Below, piece after piece: positions 1 to 7,262 of a stretch of DNA of 64,000 nt. The stretch lies in contig NZ_RQVQ01000017.1 in assembly GCF_003865405.1 (NCBI RefSeq), forward strand, positions 1 through 64,000, given 5' to 3'. Every line of letters begins with the position of its first letter. Position 1 is the first letter of the stretch. The notes below the pieces were generated by a model. That model saw only the letters and a list, made by a program, of their open reading frames with translations, was not told the origin of the DNA and made no database searches. The DNA is from Paenimyroides tangerinum (lineage in GTDB: Bacteria > Bacteroidota > Bacteroidia > Flavobacteriales > Flavobacteriaceae). The translations under genes and the position numbers were made by a program.

Positions 1-61
1 TATACAACTATTTCTTTTTTTTACCAACTATTTTTCTTGATTTATTAATCGAACTCAGGTT

Positions 62-215
62 ATAAAATAATAATAAAAACACTTGTTTCGCATTATTATT
101 ATTATTGTATTATAAGTTTTAGAAAAGTTCTATAACATTTTAACTAATTACTTATAATATTATGAAAAAAATGATGTTTAGTGCATTAGCTTGCGTAGCT
201 TTTGCTTTTAGTGGT
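62..215 (+). repeat. Conserved cassette 5' module, copy 1
   Basis: Near-identical to 1358-1527 and 2692-2872. It holds, in order, an AT-rich block, TTG at 83-85, an (ATT)5 tract at 92-106, a palindrome at 116-136, a run ending in ATAATATT, and the start codon plus about 18 signal-peptide codons of the small secreted gene. The similarity stops soon after the signal peptide, so promoter and leader were copied or homogenised as a unit while the mature protein diverged. Confidence 0.8.
116..136. promoter_or_regulatory. Operator-like palindrome, copy 1
   Basis: GTTTTAGAA, spacer AAG, then TTCTATAAC, one mismatch from a perfect inverted repeat. The same element is perfect in copies 2 and 3. It lies about 25 bp upstream of the small-gene start codon and could be a protein-binding site or a 5'-UTR hairpin; no binding protein is evident. 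Confidence 0.5.
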
Positions 216-479
216 TTTGCTTCGAGTGAAGTGGTAGAAACGGACAAGATCACTTCTGATTTAGATGTGGAAATAGTTGAGAAACCTGCGGCTGATCCAG
301 TTGTAGGTGTGTATACATGTACTGTTAATGTAGAATTTCCTGACGGAAAGGGAGGGACAATTACTTTAACACATGAACAAAAGTATTATTTTGTGAAGGA
401 GTCTGTTGGAAATAGTAATTGTGCTTCTTTTGTTAATAGTGTGTCTGAAAGGTATCAGAATGTGCTTATGCCAAGCTAA
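162..479 (+). CDS. Small secreted protein, cassette 1 (unknown family)
   Basis: A 105-residue protein. The first ~21 residues are a Sec signal peptide (MKK, then an Ala/Phe-rich core ending GFAS). The mature part has two cysteines, one in the segment VYTCTVNVEF and one in SNCASF. It is paralogous to the genes at 1475 and 2813 and to pseudogenes at 3162 and 16156: leaders almost identical, mature parts sharing mainly the cysteines, a CxVxV-like strand and a following D/S-x-x-G turn. The start is the ATG after a conserved ATAATATT stretch. It is followed by a terminator-like hairpin and then a GLPGLI gene. I do not recognise the family. A periplasmic or exported product is likely; a disulfide between the two cysteines is plausible but not shown. 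Confidence 0.75.
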   Translation: MKKMMFSALACVAFAFSGFASSEVVETDKITSDLDVEIVEKPAADPVVGVYTCTVNVEFPDGKGGTITLTHEQKYYFVKESVGNSNCASFVNSVSERYQNVLMPS

Positions 480-491
480 GATTAGAAATAT

Positions 492-520
492 AAACTTCAC
501 AGATTTTTTTGTGAAGTTTT
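492..520 (+). terminator. Intercistronic hairpin / attenuator
   Basis: AAACTTCACA (492-501) pairs perfectly with TGTGAAGTTT (510-519) over an 8-nt loop, followed by a short T/A run. It sits between the small secreted gene and the GLPGLI gene, so it would lower expression of the second gene or protect the 3' end of the first transcript. Confidence 0.6.
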
Positions 521-531
521 AAATTTAAAAT

Positions 532-1263
532 ATGAAAAAACTTTTTTTAATCATTTTGTTGGTTAACAATCTTCTTTATTCCCAAAATCAATTAAAAGTT
601 GATTATTTAGTGACCTATAATAGATTAAGTTATATTGAACGTTATGCAACACTTTTTATAAATGATAAAATTTCTGTTTTTAATGAAAAAATGGATACTT
701 CTAAAGAAATAAAAAAAGAGATTGTAGATGATGTAATAGATGATAATACACTAAAATTTGACGTAAAATATAACGATAGATATTACAAGTATAGTTCAGA
801 GACAAAAGAAATTGTTTTTGTTGATAATATCATAATGGTTGGTGATTTTATTGTCTATGATAAATTTCCAAATATAAATTGGCAGCTTGAAAGTGAAACT
901 AAAATAATATCTAATTTAAAATGTTATAAAGCGACCGGTGTTTTTAGAGGAAGAAAATGGAATGCTTGGTATTCACCCGAAATCCCTTTTTCAACCGGGC
1001 CTTGGAAATTAAATGGTTTACCAGGTCTTATATTAGAAGCCTATGATGAAGATAAAAAATTCTCATTTGTTGCAACTAGCATAAAGTATGGTGTAGTCGA
1101 TAATTTAGATATACCAACTGATAATCTTAAAAAAATGGACTTCCAAACTTTTATTGAAACTAAAGAAGAGATGCCGTATCTTAAAACAGATTTAAATAGA
1201 GATGAAAGTGTAAAAATTAATTTTCCTAGAGCTGAAGAATTAAAATACGAATGGGAAAAATAA
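532..1263 (+). CDS. GLPGLI family protein, cassette 1
   Basis: A 243-residue exported protein with a signal peptide (MKKLFLIILLVNN...YSQ). It carries the signature of the Bacteroidota GLPGLI family: NWQLESET, a single-Cys segment LKCYKATG, FRGRKW.AWY, P.STGPWKLNGLPGLI, then LEAYD. The family is common in Flavobacteriaceae, often in tandem and near TonB receptors, but its function is not known to me. The last residues are ELKYEWEK; this KYEWE tail is shared by all the paralogs here and by an orphan tail at 15949. Lies 52 bp after the small secreted gene, probably co-transcribed through the hairpin at 492-520. Confidence 0.88.
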   Translation: MKKLFLIILLVNNLLYSQNQLKVDYLVTYNRLSYIERYATLFINDKISVFNEKMDTSKEIKKEIVDDVIDDNTLKFDVKYNDRYYKYSSETKEIVFVDNIIMVGDFIVYDKFPNINWQLESETKIISNLKCYKATGVFRGRKWNAWYSPEIPFSTGPWKLNGLPGLILEAYDEDKKFSFVATSIKYGVVDNLDIPTDNLKKMDFQTFIETKEEMPYLKTDLNRDESVKINFPRAEELKYEWEK

Positions 1264-1357
1264 TTTTTTTCGCTTAAAAGTATATTTAACCTTTTATTTT
1301 TCTTTTGAATAATGAAATTGATGTTGGTTTAACTAAATTTATTTTTTTTGATAAATA

Positions 1358-1527
1358 TTTATTTTTTAAGTTAAATTATTATAAAATAATAACAAAAACA
1401 CTTGTTTTGTATTGTTATTGTAATGTAAGTTTTAGAAAAGTTCTAAAACATTTTAACTAATTACTTATAATATTATGAAAAAAATGATGTTTAGTGCATT
1501 AGCTTGCGTAGCTTTTGCTTTTAGTGA
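1358..1527 (+). repeat. Conserved cassette 5' module, copy 2
   Basis: Second copy of the shared 5' module. Similarity to copy 3 begins further upstream (AT-rich block TTTTTTAAGTTAAATTATTA) than similarity to copy 1. The TTG at 1402-1404 is followed by a three-unit tract (ATT GTT ATT) at 1411-1419, against five and four ATT units in copies 1 and 3. Confidence 0.8.
1429..1449. promoter_or_regulatory. Operator-like palindrome, copy 2 (perfect)
   Basis: GTTTTAGAA (1429-1437), spacer AAG, TTCTAAAAC (1441-1449): perfect 9-bp arms. Identical in copy 3 and one base different in copy 1, in the same position before each small gene. Confidence 0.55.
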
Positions 1528-1792
1528 AGTATTTGAAACTAAAGATTTAAATCTAAAAATAATTGAAACTATTGAAAATGACGACCCATTTGTACCTGTT
1601 TATAAAGTGATTTGTACGGTTTATGTTCATTTAACCGATTGGTTTGGAAGAGAATATACAGTTGTTGAATCAAAAACTTTTTGGTTTGAAACTGAAATAA
1701 GTGGGAATTTAAAATGTGATGCTTTTGCAGGTGAAATGGCAAAAAAACATAACATATCTTATAAACAACCAAACGTAATTTCTCCGAACTAA
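1475..1792 (+). CDS. Small secreted protein, cassette 2 (unknown family)
   Basis: A 105-residue paralog of the gene at 162. The first 17 codons are essentially identical to copy 1 (MKKMMFSALACVAFAFS), but the GFAS cleavage region is missing and the sequence goes straight to EVFETKD, so processing may occur elsewhere. The mature part keeps two cysteines (KVICTVYV and LKCDAF) and a charged/aromatic middle. The function is unknown. Followed after 23 bp by a GLPGLI gene; unlike cassettes 1 and 4, no terminator hairpin separates them. Confidence 0.72.
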   Translation: MKKMMFSALACVAFAFSEVFETKDLNLKIIETIENDDPFVPVYKVICTVYVHLTDWFGREYTVVESKTFWFETEISGNLKCDAFAGEMAKKHNISYKQPNVISPN

Positions 1793-1815
1793 TTCGTTTA
1801 TAAATAAATATTATC

Positions 1816-2595
1816 TTGAAAAATTTTTTGTTTTTTTTTATCATTTTTAGTTCATTAAATTGTAAGTCACAGAATGATGTTGTTTTTCTAAATTATAAGG
1901 TTTTTTATGATTTTAAAAGGCCTTTATCACGAGATGTTTATATGACTATTAGTGATCAGAAGGCACTTTATGTGGAAAAAAATAATTCTACTGTTTATCT
2001 TAAAAATGAAGCGGAATTTGTGATACCTGATAATAAAGATGATGAGAGTTTATATACAGATGTTAGTAACTATGTAATTCAATCAGAATATAAATACGAT
2101 GATAAATTTATAGTTCAAAATTTAGTTTTAAATAAATTATTTGAAACAGTCCAAGATCCATATTTCGGAAATTTTATTTCAGAAGAATCAATAGCCAACA
2201 TAACTTGGAATTTAGAAAATGAATTTAAAACTATAAATGAAGTTGAATGCCAGAAAGCAATTGGTAGTTTTCGTGGTTTACAATGGAAAATTTGGTTTTC
2301 GATGAAATATCCTATACCATTTGGTCCTTGGAAACTTTTTGGAGCTCCAGGTTTGATTTTCGAAGCTTCAACTTTAGACAAAAAAGTTACTTATCTTTTA
2401 CAAAGTATAAAATCTGGTAATATGATTATAGATGATACTTTACCAAAATATAAATTAATGACTTTGGAAAATTTGGTGAAATTTATGGATGAAAACTCTG
2501 ATGTTATTAACGATGCAAGTAGAAACTATGAAAATAGGACTAAAGTTGTTGGATATAGAAATTTACTAGAACCCAAATACGAATGGGAAGAATAA
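1816..2595 (+). CDS. GLPGLI family protein, cassette 2 (TTG start)
   Basis: A 259-residue paralog. The reading frame has no ATG near the signal peptide; the only sensible start is TTG at 1816 (TTGAAAAATTTT), equivalent to ATGAAAAAACTT in cassette 1, so initiation is probably weaker. The signal peptide reads MKNFLFFFIIFSSLNCKSQ; the Cys could make a poor lipobox (SLNC), but cleavage at KSQ as in the paralogs is also possible. Family motifs: NITWNLENE, EVECQKAIGSFRG, WF, PFGPWKLFGAPGLI (Ala for Leu in the signature). It ends EPKYEWEE. Function unknown. Confidence 0.85.
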   Translation: MKNFLFFFIIFSSLNCKSQNDVVFLNYKVFYDFKRPLSRDVYMTISDQKALYVEKNNSTVYLKNEAEFVIPDNKDDESLYTDVSNYVIQSEYKYDDKFIVQNLVLNKLFETVQDPYFGNFISEESIANITWNLENEFKTINEVECQKAIGSFRGLQWKIWFSMKYPIPFGPWKLFGAPGLIFEASTLDKKVTYLLQSIKSGNMIIDDTLPKYKLMTLENLVKFMDENSDVINDASRNYENRTKVVGYRNLLEPKYEWEE

Positions 2596-2691
2596 TATTT
2601 TTTCGTTTAATATTAAGTTTCAAAAACTATATTTCTATTTGTGCTTTATATTTCAAATAAATAATCTAAAACACTATATTTTTACGTATTA

Positions 2692-2872
2692 TTTATTTTT
2701 TAAGTTAAATTATTATAAAATATTTACAACAATAACTTGTTTTGTATTATTATTATTGTATTATGAGTTTTAGAAAAGTTCTAAAACATTTTAACTAATT
2801 ACTTATAATATTATGAAAAAATTATTATTTAGTGCATTAGCTTGCGTAGCTTTTGCTTTTAGCGGTTTCGCT
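2692..2872 (+). repeat. Conserved cassette 5' module, copy 3
   Basis: Third copy of the module, including an (ATT)4 tract at 2746-2757, the palindrome, and the signal-peptide codons of the small gene at 2813. Confidence 0.8.
2767..2787. promoter_or_regulatory. Operator-like palindrome, copy 3 (perfect)
   Basis: The same perfect 9+3+9 inverted repeat as at 1429-1449 (GTTTTAGAA / TTCTAAAAC). Confidence 0.55.
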
Positions 2873-3151
2873 TCGAATGAGGAAGTTGAAGTAATAAATG
2901 AAATTATAGAAAATTCTAATTTGAATACTTCAATAATTTGTAAAAATAGCTTAAAAAGTGAAGATTTCTTTTTTTGTTATGTAACTATCCAACTTCTTGA
3001 TTCAAAAGGAAATAAAACGGATGATATGAAATATGAATATAATGCAACAATAGATCGTGATGGTTGTTATAATTTTGCGAATAAAGTTGTTGCTTATTAT
3101 ATGGCAAATTTTAATGTTGGAGGAGTTGATGTAGATTATAATAATCATTAA
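2813..3151 (+). CDS. Small secreted protein, cassette 3 (unknown family)
   Basis: A 112-residue paralog with leader MKKLLFSALACVAFAFSGFA and a mature part carrying Cys at IICKNS, FFCYV and DGCYNFA. The EDFFFCYV...D-KGN segment matches the frameshifted gene immediately downstream at 3162, so the two are sister copies. An acidic spacer (NEEVEVINEIIE) follows the leader. Only 10 bp separate its stop from the next copy. The function is unknown. Confidence 0.72.
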   Translation: MKKLLFSALACVAFAFSGFASNEEVEVINEIIENSNLNTSIICKNSLKSEDFFFCYVTIQLLDSKGNKTDDMKYEYNATIDRDGCYNFANKVVAYYMANFNVGGVDVDYNNH

Positions 3152-3161
3152 AAGTTAGATT

Positions 3162-3487
3162 ATGAAAAGATTATTTTTATTTCTATTTATAAGTATAAAT
3201 ATAAGCGTATTCGCCAATCAAATAGAAAAAACATATACAGAGGATTGTATCCTAAATAATCAATAAAAATTATTCAAGATGAAGATTTTTTCTTAGATTG
3301 TTATGCAAATGTAATTAAATTAGATAAAGAAGGTAATTATTTAGAAACATTAACAATGGAAACTTGTGTTGCAGAAAGATTTTCAGATTGTACAAGTCAT
3401 GTAAAAGATTGGATTAAAGGGTTAGAGGCTCAAGGTTTTTATTTAGGAGCTTCTAGATATTCTTGGGGAGCTCCAATACCAAAATAA
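3162..3487 (+). pseudogene. Small secreted protein, frameshifted copy
   Basis: The ATG at 3162 opens a signal peptide (MKRLFLFLFISINISVFAN) and 34 codons, ending at TAA 3264-3266. From about 3260 another frame continues as EDFFLDCYANVIKLDKEGNY..., with Cys at CVAERF and SDCTSH, to a stop at 3485-3487. Together they align with the protein at 2813 (EDFF, paired cysteines, D-x-x-GN turn), so one indel between about 3257 and 3266 breaks the gene. It could be a real pseudogene or a sequencing error. Its leader differs from those of the other copies. Confidence 0.7.
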
Positions 3488-3489
3488 TT

Positions 3490-4230
3490 ATGAAATTTCT
3501 TTTTACTTTTTTGGGAATATTTATTTTAAATGTTACTCATAGTCAAAACATTCTAGCTGAATATGATATTTTTTATAATACAGACCATCCAATGAGAAGA
3601 GGTTCTGTTTTGTATTATGATTATAATTCGCAAACTTCAATTTTTAGAGAGAACTATAAAAATCTTCCTTGGGATATAAAAGAAAATGAACACGATGCGG
3701 ATTTTATTGCAACTGTTGCTAAAAATTTAGATAATGAATTTGTTTTGTTTGATTTTAAAAAAAGGGAATGTTTTTTAATTGAAGATTTTGTTAAATCTAC
3801 TTACAAAGTTGAGGAGATTTTCCCTGTTTTTGATTGGCAAATTACTTCTGATGAAAAACAAATTGGTAATCTTAATTGTAAGAAAGCAATCGGTAATTAT
3901 CGTTCTCGAAAGTTTGAAGTTTGGTTTGCTGCGGAAATACCAATTCAAGTTGGACCATGGAAATTTAATGGTTTGCCAGGATTAGTTATTGAAGCATATT
4001 CTTTGGAAATGAGATATCATTATGTTTTAAGAAATATTAAATATAATGAAGATGTAAATATTGAATTACCGCAAATAGATAAATTAGTATCAATTCGTGA
4101 TTATGTTACATTACAAAATGAATTTCATGAAAATTCAACAAAAGCTGCAACACCACGAGGTGCAACCGTGACTGTTATAAAAGCTGATAGAGCTAATTTT
4201 TTAGAACCCAAATACGAATGGGAAGAATAA
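3490..4230 (+). CDS. GLPGLI family protein, cassette 3
   Basis: About 246 residues. I take the ATG at 3490 (MKFLFTFLGIFILNVTHSQ, a proper signal peptide) rather than an in-frame ATG 27 bp upstream, which lies inside the preceding gene. Motifs: DWQITSDE, NLNCKKAIGNYRSRK, VGPWKFNGLPGLVIEAYS; C-terminus EPKYEWEE. Its last codons contain the ATG of the TonB-receptor-like gene (13-bp overlap), which suggests translational coupling and a functional link to the receptor. Function unknown. Confidence 0.87.
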   Translation: MKFLFTFLGIFILNVTHSQNILAEYDIFYNTDHPMRRGSVLYYDYNSQTSIFRENYKNLPWDIKENEHDADFIATVAKNLDNEFVLFDFKKRECFLIEDFVKSTYKVEEIFPVFDWQITSDEKQIGNLNCKKAIGNYRSRKFEVWFAAEIPIQVGPWKFNGLPGLVIEAYSLEMRYHYVLRNIKYNEDVNIELPQIDKLVSIRDYVTLQNEFHENSTKAATPRGATVTVIKADRANFLEPKYEWEE

Positions 4231-6878
4231 TATTTATAATCTTAACCTTATTAACAACCGTTCCTTTACTCGCACAAACCGAGTTTAAAGGTACGGTTTC
4301 TTCTATGGAAAATGAGGTTTTGCCAAACGTTTCTGTTATTGTAAAAAACACCGAAGACAAAATTTTGCATTTTGGTTTTACCAAACCAAACGGCGAGTTC
4401 TCAATTGCTGTAAACGACTTGGGTACATTCGTTGTCGAAGTAAATTCGTTAGGTTACGTTAAACAAATCGCACAAATTACAATAAAAGCAGAAGATAAAA
4501 AATTTACCAAAAACTTTGTTTTAGAGCAATCTACAGAAATCTTAGAAGATATGGTTATCGAGATTGACAATCCCATAAAACTGCGTGGCGACACTTTGGT
4601 TTACGATGCCAAAGCTTTTAGTACGGGCAGAGAAGTGGTGGTTGAAGATTTGCTTAAAAACATACCGGGAATTACCGTAGAAAAAGATGGTAAAATAAAA
4701 TTTGAAGACAGAGAAATTGAAAAAGTCATGGTCGATGGCGATGATTTTTTCAATCGCGGCTATTCTATTTTAACAAAAAATATGCCTTCTAAACCTTTAG
4801 ATAAAGTTGAGGTTTTACGTCATTATTCCAACAACAAATTACTAAAAGGCGTTGAAAACTCCGATGCTGTTGCGCTTAACTTAACTATTCAAGATGAATA
4901 CAAAAGCATTTGGTTTGGCGATTTAAGTTTGGGTTATGGCATAGTAACCGAAAATCGCTATCAGATTTCGGGTAACTTAATGAACTTTGGTAAAAAGTAC
5001 AAAACCTTTTTCACCTTTGGTTTAAACAACATCGGTTACGATAATGTTGGTAATATTGATGATATGTTTTACAATTCATCTGATATGATGAGCATTGGTT
5101 ATGGCCAACAAAACCGCCAACAAATGTATCTTTCAGGTGGCGGAACCGTTTTAAAAGACCATCGCACACGTTTTAATAATGCTGAAATGCTTTCGTTAAA
5201 TACTATTTTTCCAATCAATCCTAAAATGAAATTAAAATTAGGTGGATTCTTAGGTTATGATGAATTAGATGCTTTTCGTAATTCGGCTAGTTTTACACAA
5301 GTAGGCGAAACTAGTTTTGAAAACATCGAAGCTGAAAAATTTAAAAGCAAACTCCAAAAAGGATATTTGAATGCGTTTTTGACCTACGATATTTCTAAAA
5401 CTAAAATGCTACAAATTGGTTCGTTATTTAGTTTCGGAAATGCCAACAATAAAAACGATTTGACGTTTAATGGCGTTTCTACTTTAGAACGTTTAGAAAC
5501 CAAAAATATGTTTTTCGATGCCAAAGCTACGTTTACAACCAAATGGAAAGACAAAAATGCAGCTTTAGTTAAAGCGCGTTTTTTTACTAATAAAATTCCA
5601 CAGTTTTATAACATTAATGATTATTTAATGGGCGATTTGTTTCCGTATGATGTGCAATCGGTTCGTAATGATATACAAAACAATAAAACCTATGGTGGTA
5701 TTGAAACCGATTTAAAATTCAAACAGAAAAAAGATGATTTAATCGAGGTTAAAGTAGGTTACGAATTTTCGAACCAAGATTTAAATACGCAGTTTAAACT
5801 GTTTACTTCAGATACGCAATTTATAGAACCAACAGATTTTCAAGCAAACATTAATTTTCAAATGCACGATTTTTATGCAAAAAGTGGTTACACTTGGAAA
5901 TGGAAAAAAGCGCAAATAACGGCCAACGCAGATGTGCATCAGTTGTTTAATACCTTTTCAAATTCGTTACACGAGCAAACCACTAAAGGCGTGTTTTTTG
6001 TAAACCCGAATGTGAATGCCAAATGGGATATTAATGCAACAAACATGTTGAGTGGATATTATTCGTATAATTTTTCGAATTTAGATATTCAGCAAGTGAA
6101 TGATACGTATTTGTTGCAATCATCAAGAAGTTTTTCTAAAGGAGTTGGTGAATTTAATCAGCTTGAAAATTCAAATGCTTCGTTAAATTATTCCATTCGT
6201 CATTATTTAAATCGTTTTCGTTTTTCATTCGGAATTACGTATTCCAAACAAAACGATGCGTTGGCTTACCGAACTTCGTTAGAACAAAACAGTTCGCTTT
6301 CTGAAAGTTTTTTTATTAAGGGTGGCGATAATTATGGTTTAAATACCGAAGCGAATTTTTATTTACGAAAACTAAAAAGTAATTTAAATTTGAAGTTTAA
6401 TGCAAGCAAAGGTTTTTCATTCAATGCGATTAACGGAAGCGATTTGCGTAAAAATGTATATGAATCTTTACGTTATAATTTAGCTTGGCGTACCAATTTT
6501 AAAACGGCATTTAATTTTCATTTAGGAACCGAATGGACTGAAAGTAAAGTGCAATCTCCAGGTTTTGAAAACACCAATTTAAACGGATTTAGTTTCTTGG
6601 ATTTGTTTTATAAACTTAACGACCGTTTGGATGTAAAAGCGGTTACCGAACATTATTATTTTGGGAATTTAGAAAAAAATCAACGTGATTATTTTTTCTT
6701 GGATATCGAAGCAACGTATAAGTTGAAAGGCGATAAATACACCATTGGTTTAAAAGCAAATAATGTGTTTAATACCGAAAAATTCACAACGTTTAATGCA
6801 TCAGATGTGGGTTATTCAACCACAAGTTATCGTTTGTTGCCACGTTATGTTTTAGGGAGTTTTAAATTTAGGTTTTAG
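4218..6878 (+). CDS. TonB-receptor-like outer-membrane beta-barrel protein with carboxypeptidase-regulatory-like domain
   Basis: An 886-residue outer-membrane protein. Residues 1-20 are a signal peptide (ending LLAQ); about 22-100 form a carboxypeptidase-regulatory-like beta sandwich (FKGTVSS...LPNVSVIVK...GEFSIAV); about 125-230 resemble a plug (GDTLVYDAKAF, DLLKNIPGITVE, VDGDDFF); the rest has alternating aromatic strands of a beta barrel, ending in FKFRF with the C-terminal Phe typical of Bam substrates. No clear TonB box seen. This group commonly follows GLPGLI genes in Flavobacteriaceae. The start ATG lies inside the GLPGLI stop region (13-bp overlap). It probably transports or binds a substrate linked to the upstream secreted proteins, which is inference. 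Confidence 0.88.
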   Translation: MGRIIFIILTLLTTVPLLAQTEFKGTVSSMENEVLPNVSVIVKNTEDKILHFGFTKPNGEFSIAVNDLGTFVVEVNSLGYVKQIAQITIKAEDKKFTKNFVLEQSTEILEDMVIEIDNPIKLRGDTLVYDAKAFSTGREVVVEDLLKNIPGITVEKDGKIKFEDREIEKVMVDGDDFFNRGYSILTKNMPSKPLDKVEVLRHYSNNKLLKGVENSDAVALNLTIQDEYKSIWFGDLSLGYGIVTENRYQISGNLMNFGKKYKTFFTFGLNNIGYDNVGNIDDMFYNSSDMMSIGYGQQNRQQMYLSGGGTVLKDHRTRFNNAEMLSLNTIFPINPKMKLKLGGFLGYDELDAFRNSASFTQVGETSFENIEAEKFKSKLQKGYLNAFLTYDISKTKMLQIGSLFSFGNANNKNDLTFNGVSTLERLETKNMFFDAKATFTTKWKDKNAALVKARFFTNKIPQFYNINDYLMGDLFPYDVQSVRNDIQNNKTYGGIETDLKFKQKKDDLIEVKVGYEFSNQDLNTQFKLFTSDTQFIEPTDFQANINFQMHDFYAKSGYTWKWKKAQITANADVHQLFNTFSNSLHEQTTKGVFFVNPNVNAKWDINATNMLSGYYSYNFSNLDIQQVNDTYLLQSSRSFSKGVGEFNQLENSNASLNYSIRHYLNRFRFSFGITYSKQNDALAYRTSLEQNSSLSESFFIKGGDNYGLNTEANFYLRKLKSNLNLKFNASKGFSFNAINGSDLRKNVYESLRYNLAWRTNFKTAFNFHLGTEWTESKVQSPGFENTNLNGFSFLDLFYKLNDRLDVKAVTEHYYFGNLEKNQRDYFFLDIEATYKLKGDKYTIGLKANNVFNTEKFTTFNASDVGYSTTSYRLLPRYVLGSFKFRF

Positions 6879-6927
6879 TGTTTTAAAGTATTAAGATATT
6901 AGATTTGAGTATTAAGAAGTTAGAATT

Positions 6928-7074
6928 GAGGAACTGAATTTGAACGTTGAGAAACTGGATTTGAAAGTTGAGTAGTTGAATTTGAAAGTTGAGAATCTGA
7001 ATTTGAACATTGAGGAATTGAATTTGAACGTTGAGGAACTGAATTCGATCGTTGAGAAACTGGATTTGAACATT
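6928..7074 (+). repeat. Seven tandem 21-bp repeats
   Basis: Seven contiguous 21-bp units of the form GAGGAACTGAATTTGAACGTT with scattered substitutions. The unit is 7 codons, and one frame reads E-x-L-N-L-N-V heptads, coiled-coil-like, but it has a TAG in unit 3 and an upstream stop without a start codon. I regard it as a non-coding intergenic tandem repeat. The stretch 6879-7399 holds no convincing gene. Confidence 0.85.
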
Positions 7075-7144
7075 CAGAAGTTTAAAACAAACTTTTATGT
7101 TTACTTTTAACTTTTAACTTTTCGACTTTCTTACTTTCTAACTA

Positions 7145-7262
7145 AATTTGCGTTAGGGATTGCAGTGGAAATCCTTTTTAAAGTTACTTGAGTGAAGCGA
7201 ATGTAACATGAAAAGATTGTAGCGAAAAGCCCGCCCGAAGGGAACGCCCAAAGGATAAATTA
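7145..7262. other. GC-rich intergenic element, probable dispersed repeat
   Basis: Within very AT-rich spacer, this stretch reads on the minus strand as TTGGGCGTTCCCTTCGGGCG followed by GGCTTTTCGCT and, further on, GGATTTCCACTGCAATCCCT and AACGCAAA. I recall similar blocks between genes in other Flavobacteriia genomes, so it may be a family-wide dispersed repeat; this cannot be checked here. A 64-codon minus-strand frame across it does not look like a protein. Confidence 0.4.

Noticed and set aside
1569-1844. 91-codon minus-strand frame in cassette 2
   Set aside because: It lies opposite the small secreted gene and the start of the GLPGLI gene, both supported by paralogs; Lys/Phe/Ile-rich shadow frame.
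6928-7074. CRISPR array
   Set aside because: The 21-bp units are contiguous with no unique spacers, and no cas genes are near.
6928-7080. Coiled-coil protein from the 21-bp repeats
   Set aside because: In-frame TAG in unit 3, an upstream stop and no start codon.
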